This document shows positions 5,869-13,161 of a stretch of DNA of 23,122 nt, piece after piece. The notes under the pieces were generated by a model. That model saw only the letters and a list, made by a program, of their open reading frames with translations, was not told the DNA's origin and did no database searches. Within the stretch, counting starts at the first letter, position 1, and every line of letters begins with the position of its first letter. Source of the stretch: a virus; the IMG/VR virus record IMGVR_UViG_3300035670_001285, positions 1 to 23,122 of that record; one strand, 5' to 3'. Position numbers and translations under genes: made by a program.

Positions 5869-6429
5869 ATGGCAAAGAAAGGAGAATACAAAAAATGGTT
5901 AACCGAAGGCGGGCTGAAACAGCTAGAAGAATGGGCTCGCCTAGGTTTAACAGATAAAGAGATAGCGAATAATATCGGAGTTGTGGCCGACACATTATCA
6001 AATTGGAAAACTAAATATGAACCGATAAAGTCGGCCATTAAAAAGGGAAGAGCTCCTGTTGTGATTGAAATAATGAATGCGATGGTTAAACGAGCTACTG
6101 GTTACGAGTACGAAGAAAGCGATACGTATTTCGAGGAGCAAGCTGATGGATCTATGAAGCCTCGTGTTGTTAAAAAGAAAAGGCATTTACCTCCTGATGT
6201 CGGAGCGGGTAGTTTCTTATTGAAAAACTGGGCTCCTGAACAATTTAGGCGTATGTCTCCTGAATTTAAAGCGAAGATAGAGGCGGAAACAGAGAATTTA
6301 CGTATTGAAACAGCGCATAAAAAGCGGGAGCTTGAAGATGGCAATGGCAACGATGAAAAAATCATCATTGTCAACAATGCAGATGACGAACGTATGAAGA
6401 AGTGGGTGGAAGAAAATGGCGGTTTATAG
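5869..6429 (+). CDS. terS: Terminase small subunit
   Basis: This encodes 186 residues, starting 4 nt after the previous stop with GAAAGAGTGAG as SD. Terminase small subunits form rings that recognise the packaging site and recruit the large subunit. Residues 18-62 contain a helix-turn-helix (WARLGLTDKEIANNIGV, ADTLSNWKTKYEPIKSAIKKG), the DNA-binding domain of the XtmA-like family. The middle (IEIMNAMVKRATGYEYEES) and PPDVGAGSFLLKNWAPEQF are further family-like features. A charged helical segment (KAKIEAETENLRIE) would form the oligomerisation part. It overlaps terL by 14 nt, the usual arrangement. Confidence 0.9.
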   Translation: MAKKGEYKKWLTEGGLKQLEEWARLGLTDKEIANNIGVVADTLSNWKTKYEPIKSAIKKGRAPVVIEIMNAMVKRATGYEYEESDTYFEEQADGSMKPRVVKKKRHLPPDVGAGSFLLKNWAPEQFRRMSPEFKAKIEAETENLRIETAHKKRELEDGNGNDEKIIIVNNADDERMKKWVEENGGL

Positions 6430-7729
6430 CCCTCAGAAAGAAGTGCATGTTCATGACTTGTACGACCGTTTGAACCCTACTTTCTATCGGTTGTTACTAA
6501 CGGATAAGCCTAATAAATTGACAAAAGGTGGGCGTTCTGGAACAAAATCATCTGCTATTTCTGAAATCCTCGCTCAAAAAAAGGAAGTTTACCCTGAAAG
6601 TAACATTATTTGTTTTAGGCAGAAAGCGAACTCGTTGAAAATGTCGGTTTACAATCAGATTATGTGGGCATTAAACGAAGCTGGTGTTGCTGACCAATAT
6701 GAGTTCCGAAGCAACCCGATGACGATTCTTCACAAGAAGAGGCGTACGGGTTTTTACTTTATGGGAATGGATGACCCGCAAAAAGTCAAATCAATCAAAA
6801 TTGAAAATGGCTTTGTGTCTGACTTGTGGTTTGAAGAAGCGGATGCATTAAGAGGCCCTGAAGAAATAGATACGGTTCAAGACACGTTCATTCGTAATGA
6901 TTTGCCTCATGGATTAGAGGTTAATACATGGGTTTCATACAATCCTCCAAGAGGACAATATCACTGGATAAACGAGTGGGCAGCTAAGTTGCAAAGTGAC
7001 CCTGATTGGTACGTTCATCATTCAACGTATCTTGATGATGTAAGAGGATATAATTCACAGCAATTGTTACGAAAGATTGAAAATTACAAAAAGAACGACT
7101 ATGACTATTATCGCTGGCAGTATCTGGGAGAGATAATCGGGTTTGGTTCGAACGTCTATAACATGTCATTATTTAATCTTATTGACGAGTTGCCAGATGA
7201 TGATCCGATAGTGGATGTTGCATACAGCGCCGACGTGGGACACCAAACTTCCGCAACGATTGTTGGTTGTTTTGGAATTACGGCGAAAATGAACGTTATT
7301 CTCTTAGATACTTGGTATTACAGCCCTCAAGGAAGAGTGAAGAAAAAAGCACCTAGTGAGCTTTCTAAAGAAGTTTATGAGTTTGTTAAGTCAAAGGGCT
7401 ATGGCGTGTATAAATACACCATAGACAGTGCGGAAGGTGGGTTTAGGAATCAATATTATCTCGATTATGGAACTCGCTGGCATGGAGTCGCAAAGAAAGA
7501 AAAACATATCATGATTGACTATACACACGACCTGCTCGCGCAAGGTCGTTTTTATGTGCTCAACAACAAAAATAACAAAGTATTCCTGGAGCAGTGCAAA
7601 CGATACGAATGGGATGAAAAGACGATTCATAGTGATGCACCTAAGCCGATCAAAGAGGAAGACCACGCACCAGATTGCCTACAATACTTTTGTACAGACA
7701 ATTTGAGACGTTTGGGGCTTAAGCATTAG
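6416..7729 (+). CDS. terL: Terminase large subunit (PBSX/XtmB type)
   Basis: This encodes 437 residues. The protein is the ATP-driven packaging motor and cuts concatemeric DNA. The N-terminal ATPase has Walker A GGRSGTKSS (38-46), Walker B LWFEEAD (137-143) and the coupling motif WVSYNPPRG (172-180). The C-terminal RNase H-like nuclease carries the expected acids: D273 in YSADVGHQ, D337 in YTIDSAEGG, and D416/D420 in EEDHAPDCLQY. All key residues are present. Length and motifs fit the phage terminase family of PBSX and A118. The ATG overlaps the end of terS. Intrinsic packaging mode (cos or pac) cannot be read from the protein; A118 itself packages headful. Confidence 0.95.
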   Translation: MAVYSPQKEVHVHDLYDRLNPTFYRLLLTDKPNKLTKGGRSGTKSSAISEILAQKKEVYPESNIICFRQKANSLKMSVYNQIMWALNEAGVADQYEFRSNPMTILHKKRRTGFYFMGMDDPQKVKSIKIENGFVSDLWFEEADALRGPEEIDTVQDTFIRNDLPHGLEVNTWVSYNPPRGQYHWINEWAAKLQSDPDWYVHHSTYLDDVRGYNSQQLLRKIENYKKNDYDYYRWQYLGEIIGFGSNVYNMSLFNLIDELPDDDPIVDVAYSADVGHQTSATIVGCFGITAKMNVILLDTWYYSPQGRVKKKAPSELSKEVYEFVKSKGYGVYKYTIDSAEGGFRNQYYLDYGTRWHGVAKKEKHIMIDYTHDLLAQGRFYVLNNKNNKVFLEQCKRYEWDEKTIHSDAPKPIKEEDHAPDCLQYFCTDNLRRLGLKH

Positions 7730-7740
7730 TAAAATATTAA

Positions 7741-7778
7741 CACTGTTTTTGATATATCCCGTGTTTTTATCAAAAGTG
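7741..7778 (+). other. Intergenic hairpin between terminase and portal genes
   Basis: TTTTGATA (7747-7754) pairs perfectly with TATCAAAA (7768-7775) around a 13-nt loop, and CAC/GTG extends the base after a 3-nt bulge. No T run follows. It is the only structure in this 79-nt gap and may be an RNA processing or stability element, or chance pairing in AT-rich sequence. Confidence 0.3.
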
Positions 7779-7808
7779 AGTTAAGAAAGTGACAAAGGTG
7801 GTGGTTTG

Positions 7809-9341
7809 ATGTGGAACCAACTAAAACAATACGGAAGGGGGCTGCTTAGAAAATTGGGATTAATTAAAGAGTTAAAGAGCTTGAAAGAACATAAACAGAT
7901 TAATGTAGACGAAGAAGAATATAATCGCATTGATTTTAATAAGCGTTTATATCAAGGGCATGTTAAAGAATGGCACGACCTTCGTTATAAAGGAACGATG
8001 GGAATGATTGAGCGTCGACAGATGACTTTGAACATGCCTAAAGTGCTGGCGAAAAAAATGGCACGGTTAGTGATGAACGAAGGCGTCAACATTTCTCTTG
8101 CTAAAAACAGCGAAAAAGAGAACCAATGGGAGCTTGTAAAAGGTGTGTTCAACTCAAACAAGTTCATCAGAGAGTTTCAACGCTACCTTGAATACATGTT
8201 TGCGATGGGGGGCGTGGCTTTAGAAGTTTATCTCGATGGAGAAAAACCAAAGATAGCTTATGCGACCGCAGACGCCTTCTTTCCGTTGTCAAACGACACT
8301 GAACAAGTAGATGAAGCAGTTATCGCAAATCAATTCAAAGATGGCGAAAACTACTACACGCTCTTGAAATGGCACGAATGGGGCGATTTTACTGACGAAG
8401 AAGGCGAAACATATAACTATCGGATAAAAAACGAGTTATTTGTGAGTAAAAAGCGTGACGTTCTTGGAGAAAGAGAGTCGCTTTCGTCTTACTTTGAAGA
8501 TATGGAATCAGTTACTTATTTCAATCGTGAATCACCACTGTTTATTTATATCAAGCCAAACGAAGCGAACAACAAAAATATATCAAGTCCGTTGGGTATA
8601 TCCGTTTTTGAGAATGCCTATGACACGATTCGTATGCTCGACGTAATGTACGACTTTTGGTACAACGAGTTTCGGCTTGGTAAGAGACGTGTAGCGGTAC
8701 CTGAATATTTGGTTAAGACTGCGCACGATAGGAACGGTACTCCATATGTATACTTTGACGATTCCGAAGAATTGTTCGTTGCGATGAATTCTAGCGAAAT
8801 GGAAGACATGCAAATAAAAGACTTGACCGTCGACTTGCGTGTTGAACAAGTGGTCGATTCTATTCAAGCGATGCTGGACATGTTGAGTATGCAAGTCGGT
8901 TTATCCGCTGGAACGTTTACATTTACAAATCAAGGGATGAAAACAGCTACGCAAGTCGTATCAGAAAACAGCGAAACGTATCAGACACGAGCGAGTCATC
9001 TATCTGTTATCGAAGACGCTTTGCGCGATTTAATCGTTGCTGTATATGAAGTCGTAACGTTAGACGATGATGAAGATGATAAAAACGAACCATTAGACCG
9101 CATGGATATTTCAATCGATTTCAACGATGGCGTATTTACAGATTCGCAATCTTTATACAACTATTGGGCGCAAGGGTATAAAGACGGTCTAGTGCCGATG
9201 GAACAAGCGCTCAAGCGTATTTATAAGTTATCTGATGACGAAGCAAAAGAATGGGCGGAAGGATTGAGTCAAGACGGACAACGAAATGTGTTGACGAGAC
9301 GCCGAGCTTTAGCACAAGCAGAATTGGAGCTTGAACGATGA
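7809..9341 (+). CDS. Portal protein, A118 family
   Basis: This encodes 510 residues from the ATG at 7809, with AAAGGTGG 8 nt upstream; a TTG at 7806 is in frame but less likely. Portal proteins form the dodecameric channel at the head vertex through which DNA enters and leaves. The sequence has the A118-type portal layout: a basic N-terminal helix, WHDLRYKGTMGMIERRQMT and LNMPKVLAKKMARLVMNEG, a beta-rich middle (VALEVYLDGEKPKIAYATAD, AFFPL), then SSPLGISVFENAYDTIRMLD and AMLDMLSMQVGLSAGTFTF followed by the MKTATQVVSENSETYQ segment. Its acidic C-terminus overlaps the minor capsid start as ATGA. Position between terL and minor capsid protein is standard. Confidence 0.92.
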   Translation: MWNQLKQYGRGLLRKLGLIKELKSLKEHKQINVDEEEYNRIDFNKRLYQGHVKEWHDLRYKGTMGMIERRQMTLNMPKVLAKKMARLVMNEGVNISLAKNSEKENQWELVKGVFNSNKFIREFQRYLEYMFAMGGVALEVYLDGEKPKIAYATADAFFPLSNDTEQVDEAVIANQFKDGENYYTLLKWHEWGDFTDEEGETYNYRIKNELFVSKKRDVLGERESLSSYFEDMESVTYFNRESPLFIYIKPNEANNKNISSPLGISVFENAYDTIRMLDVMYDFWYNEFRLGKRRVAVPEYLVKTAHDRNGTPYVYFDDSEELFVAMNSSEMEDMQIKDLTVDLRVEQVVDSIQAMLDMLSMQVGLSAGTFTFTNQGMKTATQVVSENSETYQTRASHLSVIEDALRDLIVAVYEVVTLDDDEDDKNEPLDRMDISIDFNDGVFTDSQSLYNYWAQGYKDGLVPMEQALKRIYKLSDDEAKEWAEGLSQDGQRNVLTRRRALAQAELELER

Positions 9342-10081
9342 TATTTCAACAATTCCAAACCATTGAATGGATGATAGTGCAAGAAATTATACGTTTGCTG
9401 GCTTACGAAGAAGGCGAAGCGATTCGATCGTGGGCAAACCAGCGTATCAGCCAAACAGACGAACTTGTGGAGTTCGTTATTAGCGTGCTGTCGTCTAGTC
9501 GCTCACAAATTATGGAAGCAGTGGAAACGGATGTACAAGCAGCGTTTGAGTTGATTCAAGAGCATATGCGGCAAGAGTTCGATGTCGAAATAGAAATGGA
9601 TGACGAGCATGTCGGTCGAGTGGTTGAGTATTTGAACCGAGATGTCATGCGTGCGTTACCTGAAACGGCAGAAAAGTCGTACTTATCTATTATCGAACAT
9701 GTACGTGAGAGCGAAATAACGGACGATTCAGACCTTTCTACGGTTATAAGTACTATCTTATTGGAAGACCTCGAAAACGGTCTGAAAAGTGGGTTTATTC
9801 AATCAGACGGAGTGCGATGGTCGTTAGATAGGACGGTCTCGCATATCGAAAAAAGAATCTATCATGATACGTTTAATCGTGCGTTTGAACGTTTGCGATT
9901 TGCTGGTGTAGAGCTAGTGAGAGTGTTCAAGTTCGCTAATTGTCGAGACGCTTGCTTAACTTTGCAAGACAGCGGAATAATTTGCATTGTGCCAGAGAAC
10001 GAAGCGAGCGAAGAAGCAAGGCAGTATCCAAATATTTGGGATCCCTCTCATAAATACAGAGAAGCGGATGGTCACCGAGGT
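9338..10081 (+). CDS. Phage minor capsid protein 2, exon 1 (interrupted by group I intron)
   Basis: This exon encodes 248 residues, starting at an ATG overlapping the portal stop (ATGA). The protein belongs to the minor capsid protein 2 group, related in role to SPP1 gp7/MuF proteins that sit inside the head near the portal. The C-terminal part of exon 1 carries the family features FANCRDACLTLQDSG, YPNIWDPSHKY and GHRG. Unspliced translation would add only KPINAS and stop at 10102. The exon boundary after 10081 is inferred from P1 and P10 pairing of the intron and from restoration of the GHRG-INCRH motif with exon 2. The spliced product is 294 residues. The truncated unspliced form lacks the conserved Cys-Arg-His block and is probably non-functional. 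Confidence 0.88.
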
Positions 10082-10151
10082 AAACCAATTAATGCCTCGT
10101 AACAATGTGAACCTTATTACTCAAGGGTGTTCTATTATACGGTATCAATTG

Positions 10152-10180
10152 TAGACATAGGAACGATTGTTTGGTATAAT
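10152..10180 (+). promoter_or_regulatory. Promoter inside the intron, driving the endonuclease
   Basis: TAGACA (10152-10157, five of six to consensus) and TATAAT (10175-10180, perfect) have a 17-nt spacer, and TGG directly before the -10 makes it an extended -10 (TGnTATAAT). Transcription would begin near 10187, at the P4 strand, about 55 nt before the endonuclease ATG. Such a transcript lacks P1 and the 5' splice site, so it could serve translation of the endonuclease without splicing. Confidence 0.6.
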
Positions 10181-10241
10181 AGAGCTAACGGGGAAACCTC
10201 TAGAAGGCAATCCCGTGCTAAGACTTGAAAGGGTGGTTCAT

Positions 10242-10886
10242 ATGTCAACTGGTGTTTACAAAATCACGAATAAGTTAAACGGTAAGGTTTATATAGGGTC
10301 TAGTACAAATTTGGAGCAGAGGAAAATGGACCACTTTAAACCGTCAACTCTTGTTAGTCACAGAAGTCATTTGCCTCTTTACCAAGATATCAAATGTTAC
10401 GGGGTTGAAAATTTTAATTTTGAAGTGATTGAGTATTGCAAAGAAGATGAGTTGGTCCAAAGAGAAGACTTTTATCTATCTAAAGTTCAGGGATCTGATT
10501 GCTATAACTCTGTTTACAAATCGATAACGATGCATGATGAAGAGTTTTCCGAAGCTAATAGCAGAAGGCTCACTGAAATGAATAAACGTAAATGGAAAGA
10601 CCCTGAGTATAGAAGACAAAGATCCGAAACTTCAAAAGCATACCAAGCAACAGTTCCTTACGAGGAACGCGCTAAATCTATTGAAGGACTAAATAAGTAT
10701 ACAAACTCAATCAAACTACCAGTTGGACAATATGATAAAGAAGGAAACCTTATAGCTACATTCGAAGGAGTTCGTGAGGCTGAAAGAGCCATGAACTTAC
10801 CAAATGACACAATAGGCAAAGTGTGCCGAGGTGTGAAATATCGAAAAACAGCTGCCGGTTTCGTTTGGAAATACCTAGACAAGTAA
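10242..10886 (+). CDS. GIY-YIG homing endonuclease encoded in the intron
   Basis: This encodes 214 residues from the ATG at 10242, with AAAGGGTGG 5 nt upstream. The open frame continues to 10167, but that part is intron core sequence (P4-P5). The enzyme should cut the intronless allele and so spread the intron. The catalytic GIY-YIG domain (about 1-92) shows GVY (4-6), YIG (17-19), Arg27, His31, His40 and Glu75, at the same residue numbers as the catalytic residues of I-TevI. Residues about 103-130 (RRLTEMNKRKWKDPEYRRQ) look like a NUMOD3-type DNA-binding motif. The C-terminus (LPVGQYDKEGNLIATFEGVR, AERAMNLPNDTIGKVCRG) looks like NUMOD1/IENR-type. Base composition is somewhat more AT-rich than the flanking exons. 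All key residues are intact, so it is probably active. Confidence 0.92.
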   Translation: MSTGVYKITNKLNGKVYIGSSTNLEQRKMDHFKPSTLVSHRSHLPLYQDIKCYGVENFNFEVIEYCKEDELVQREDFYLSKVQGSDCYNSVYKSITMHDEEFSEANSRRLTEMNKRKWKDPEYRRQRSETSKAYQATVPYEERAKSIEGLNKYTNSIKLPVGQYDKEGNLIATFEGVREAERAMNLPNDTIGKVCRGVKYRKTAAGFVWKYLDK

Positions 10887-10911
10887 AGCGTAGAGACTAT
10901 CGAAAGCAATT

Positions 10912-10936
10912 AAGCATCCGTTATGGGTGCTTTTTT
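10912..10936 (+). terminator. Hairpin plus T run after the endonuclease gene (P7.1-like)
   Basis: AAGCATCC (10912-10919) pairs with GGGTGCTT (10925-10932), eight pairs with one G-U, followed directly by a run ending in TTTTTT (10931-10936). It looks like a rho-independent terminator for the endonuclease message. It also lies just 3' of the first P7 strand, where subgroup IA introns carry their extra P7.1/P7.2 stem, so the same element may be a structural part of the ribozyme. Confidence 0.55.
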
Positions 10937-11044
10937 AGTTAGTAGAGTAGGGCGGAAGATGAGTTGCCGTTCGAAGCGCATTGCACGCTGATATAGCGTG
11001 AAGATATAGTCCGATACTCACGGCGACGTGAGAAAACATAAATG

Positions 11045-11185
11045 ATTAATTGTCGTCATGCTTGGCATAATATTAACGCAGAAACAGACAGAACCAAAAC
11101 GTTGTACGAACGAGTGGATGAAATTGGGTTGCAATTAGAAATCTATCGTTTGAGATTTAAGAATATGCTTCGAAGATACCTGTAA
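11045..11185 (+). CDS. Phage minor capsid protein 2, exon 2
   Basis: This exon encodes 46 residues and the TAA. It has no start codon or SD of its own and becomes readable only when joined in frame to exon 1 (744 nt, a multiple of three). It begins with INCRHAWHNI, which completes the GHRG-INCRH motif conserved at the C-terminus of minor capsid protein 2 homologues. A charged helix follows (DRTKTLYERVDEIGLQLEIY, FKNMLRRYL). The conserved Cys-His cluster is thus encoded on both sides of the splice junction, a typical choice for homing introns, which favour the most conserved positions of a host gene. Confidence 0.85.
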   Translation: MNCRHAWHNINAETDRTKTLYERVDEIGLQLEIYRLRFKNMLRRYL

Positions 11186-11409
11186 AGGTGGTGGTGCCCT
11201 TGTTAATCGATGTTAACGACTAAGAAGGGAGTAGTGATCCAAATGCTGAAAAATGCTGTATCTCGCTTGTTTTGAGCGTTATCAATAACAAACCTCGCCC
11301 AAAGTTGCTGAAGGCGTTAAAAGCTGTAAATTTCGCTCGCTTAGGCGTTACATAAGCTAACCTACCGGAGTCGTTGCTCCGTTACAAAATCGAAAGGGGA
11401 AATTTAGTA
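11186..11409 (+). promoter_or_regulatory. 224-nt structured leader upstream of the scaffold gene
   Basis: No substantial gene fits here. The stretch holds two diverged copies of a unit of about 68 nt, several short hairpins (CGCT/AGCG at 11264-11267 and 11274-11277; CGGAG/CTCCG at 11366-11370 and 11377-11381) and tiny ORFs with SD-like sequences, such as an ATG at 11243 (MLKNAVSRLF, stop 11275). The CGGAG hairpin lies just before the scaffold SD (AAAGGGGA). It may be a regulatory leader adjusting the supply of scaffold and capsid. No known riboswitch or leader family is recognised. Confidence 0.4.
11251..11388 (+). repeat. Diverged tandem repeat, about 68-nt unit, two copies
   Basis: Copy A starts at 11251 (AAATGCTGTATCTCGCTTG) and copy B at 11319 (AAAAGCTGTAAATTTCGCTC). 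Both go on through GCGTTA, then AACCT, GTTGCT and GTTA at matching positions with small gaps. The order of shared words is the same in both copies, which supports duplication rather than chance. A shorter direct repeat (AAATGCTG at 11241 and 11251) precedes copy A. Confidence 0.5.
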
Positions 11410-12006
11410 ATGAATAGAAAATTTTTAGAAGAATTAGGCTTGGAGAAGGAAACTATCAACGCAATCATGGCACGTCATGGAAGTGCAGTAAACGAATTGC
11501 AGGATAGTGTTCAGTCACTTGAGAAAGAAAAAGAGCAGTTGGAAGAGCGAATCAAGCAACATGAAGCGCAGCTTGACGAATTAGAGAGCAATAGCGGTGA
11601 CAACGAACTCAAGAAACAAATTGAGGAACTTAAAGCAGCTAACGAACAGCTCAAAGAAGAAAAAGCTACAGAATTGGCCGAAATGCAACACCAACACAAG
11701 ATTAGTCTAGTTGTAAAGGACTTAGGAGCGAAAGACGAAGAGTTCATTGCCGCTAAATTGAATGATTTGGAGTTAAAAGACGGCGAATTAGTAGGTTTAG
11801 ATGATCGAGTGACCGAACTAAAAGAAAAACATCCGTTGTTGTTTGATGATGTTCAACCTGAACAGCCTAAACAGCCGAAGAAATGGAGTCAAGGTGGTTT
11901 GAACACTGTTTCGAACAGCGGCTTGACGAAAGCAGAAATTATGCAAGAAAAAGACGCAAACAAGCGTCAACGATTGATTCAAGAAAACAAAGAATTATTC
12001 CAATAA
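11410..12006 (+). CDS. Capsid scaffolding protein, GP20 family
   Basis: This encodes 198 residues from the ATG at 11410, with AAAGGGGA 9 nt upstream; an in-frame TTG at 11374 would run through the leader hairpin and is rejected. The protein matches phage minor structural protein GP20: an N-terminal RKFLEELGLEKETINAIMA, then a long coiled coil (about 30-105, with SLEKEKEQLEERIKQHEAQL). A compact domain follows around VVKDLGAKDEEFIAAKLNDL, and a Pro/Gln-rich linker leads to a C-terminal basic tail (EKDANKRQRLIQENKELF) expected to bind capsid protein. Scaffolds direct procapsid assembly and then leave. Its place directly before the major capsid gene agrees. No protease gene is present, as in related phages. 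Confidence 0.88.
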   Translation: MNRKFLEELGLEKETINAIMARHGSAVNELQDSVQSLEKEKEQLEERIKQHEAQLDELESNSGDNELKKQIEELKAANEQLKEEKATELAEMQHQHKISLVVKDLGAKDEEFIAAKLNDLELKDGELVGLDDRVTELKEKHPLLFDDVQPEQPKQPKKWSQGGLNTVSNSGLTKAEIMQEKDANKRQRLIQENKELFQ

Positions 12007-12022
12007 AGAGAGGACAATTTAC

Positions 12023-12973
12023 ATGACAAAATTATTAAAAATGGACATCCAGCACTTTGCTCCTCGAGCAGAGAACTATCCAGAACCAAATACGCAAATG
12101 CAGGAAAACTTTAGTAATTTAGACGCTCGTTCTATTGATTACACTTATCGCTTCGGCGAGAACTTTAGCAAATTTGTTGAAGCATTAGGTATTACTCGTC
12201 AAATTCCAGTGCAAGAAGGGTTTACATTAAAAATGTACACTGCCCCAGAAGTTGACTTGGCAGATGGAGATGTGGGAGAAGGCGAATTGATTCCACTTTC
12301 TAAAGTGACGCCTCAACCTGCTGATGAAATTGAAATCACGTTGAAAAAATATCGTAAAGTAACTACTGCCGAAGCTATTCAACGTTATGGACGTGATGAA
12401 GCGATTAACCGTACAGACGATGCGATGATTCGCGAGATTCAAAAAGGCATTCGTGATTATTTGTTTGACGTAATCAAAACACACGGAACAGAACAAGTAA
12501 ACTTGAACGCTGGTACATTGCAAGGTGCATTAGCTTCTGCTTGGGGAGCGTTAGAAGTCTTGTTTGAAGATGACGTGATTACCACTGTTGCGTTCGTCAA
12601 TCCTATGGATGTTGCGAAGGAAATTGCAAACAAAGAAATTACACTCGAAACTCAATTCGGGTTGCGTTACTACACTGATTTGACTGGAACGGTCGTTATG
12701 TTAAATAACACAATTCCACAAGGAACAGTATATGCAACTGCTGCGGACAATCTTCAAGTAGCGTATATTTCAGCTGGATCTGACGCTTTCCAAGAATTCA
12801 ACATGTATACGGATGAATTTGGATACATTGCTATGGCTCATGGACAACAGTTAGAAACGTTGTCTGTTCAAACGGTTGCAGCTTCTGGTGTATTAATCTT
12901 CCCAGAGCGTTTAGATGGAATGGTTAAGATTGAAATTGATGCACCTGCTGAAGCTCCAGATCCACAAGCATAA
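12023..12973 (+). CDS. Major capsid protein
   Basis: This encodes 316 residues, SD GAGAGGA 7 nt before the ATG. It forms the icosahedral shell and is probably HK97-fold. The N-terminus MTKLLKMDIQHFA is the short leader often seen in Firmicutes phage capsid proteins, and it is repeated at the start of the tail tube gene. The sequence then shows YTYRFGENFSKFVEALGITR, a charged beta segment (LIPLSKVTPQPADEIEITLK), the helix-rich stretch AEAIQRYGRDEAINRTDDAM, and VAFVNPMDVAKEIANKE with GYIAMAHGQQLETLSVQT near the end. Length and position after the scaffold fit A118-type capsid proteins. It is not followed by a CCC-T frameshift site, unlike the tail tube gene. Confidence 0.9.
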   Translation: MTKLLKMDIQHFAPRAENYPEPNTQMQENFSNLDARSIDYTYRFGENFSKFVEALGITRQIPVQEGFTLKMYTAPEVDLADGDVGEGELIPLSKVTPQPADEIEITLKKYRKVTTAEAIQRYGRDEAINRTDDAMIREIQKGIRDYLFDVIKTHGTEQVNLNAGTLQGALASAWGALEVLFEDDVITTVAFVNPMDVAKEIANKEITLETQFGLRYYTDLTGTVVMLNNTIPQGTVYATAADNLQVAYISAGSDAFQEFNMYTDEFGYIAMAHGQQLETLSVQTVAASGVLIFPERLDGMVKIEIDAPAEAPDPQA

Positions 12974-12986
12974 GGAGTGACAAAAC

Positions 12987-13157
12987 ATGGCTAAATTCAA
13001 AGTATTGAAGCCGTATAAAGATTTAGAAATCGGTCGAAAGTTAGAAAAAGACGAAGAAGTAGAAATGACAGTGAAGCGTTCAGAAGAAATTGCTAAAACT
13101 CTGAAAGAAAAGGGGTTCGAAGGCGATTTCTTAGAGCGCTTAGACAATAAGAAATAG
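12987..13157 (+). CDS. Small head protein of 56 aa
   Basis: This short gene starts 13 nt after the capsid gene, behind TAAGGAGTG. It encodes 56 highly charged residues: KFKVLKPYKDLEIGRKLEKD, EEVEMTVKRSEEIAKTLKEK and a GFEGDFLERLD end. The first part resembles a small beta-barrel-like opening, and the second a helix. Short proteins of this kind often follow the capsid gene in Bacilli siphophages and may decorate the capsid or join the connector; no function is shown for this one. Good start signals and lack of overlap make it a likely real gene. Confidence 0.65.
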   Translation: MAKFKVLKPYKDLEIGRKLEKDEEVEMTVKRSEEIAKTLKEKGFEGDFLERLDNKK

Positions 13158-13161
13158 AGTG

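Larger units (their letters stand above)
10082..11044 (+). ncRNA. Group I self-splicing intron (963 nt)
   Basis: The exon end CGAGGT (10076-10081) pairs with GCCTCG (10094-10099) to form P1, with the required U-G pair at the 5' splice site. AATTAAT (10087-10093) is the exact complement of the first seven bases of exon 2 (11045-11051), forming P10. ACGGG/CCCGT (10188-10192 with 10212-10216) fits P4. GACTAT (10895-10900, in AGAGACTAT) pairs with ATAGTC (11006-11011, in AAGATATAGTCC), the conserved P7. CACGCT/AGCGTG (10984-10989 with 10995-11000) is P8. CTCACG/CGTGAG (11017-11022 with 11027-11032) with a GCGA tetraloop is P9. The last intron base is G (11044). P3 was not assigned with confidence. 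The endonuclease gene lies between P4-P5 and P7, probably in the P6 loop. Confidence 0.93.

Noticed and set aside
10167-10241. N-terminal extension of the GIY-YIG ORF (start at 10167)
   Set aside because: These codons overlie the intron core (P4-P5) and lack an SD; the ATG at 10242 has a good SD and aligns with the I-TevI numbering.
10082-11050. Splice junction at the shared ATTAAT, which would give KPINCRH
   Set aside because: The word ATTAAT at 10088 and 11045 is explained by P10 pairing. A junction there would not end exon 1 in U together with an intron ending in G, and the U-G pair of P1 places the site after 10081.
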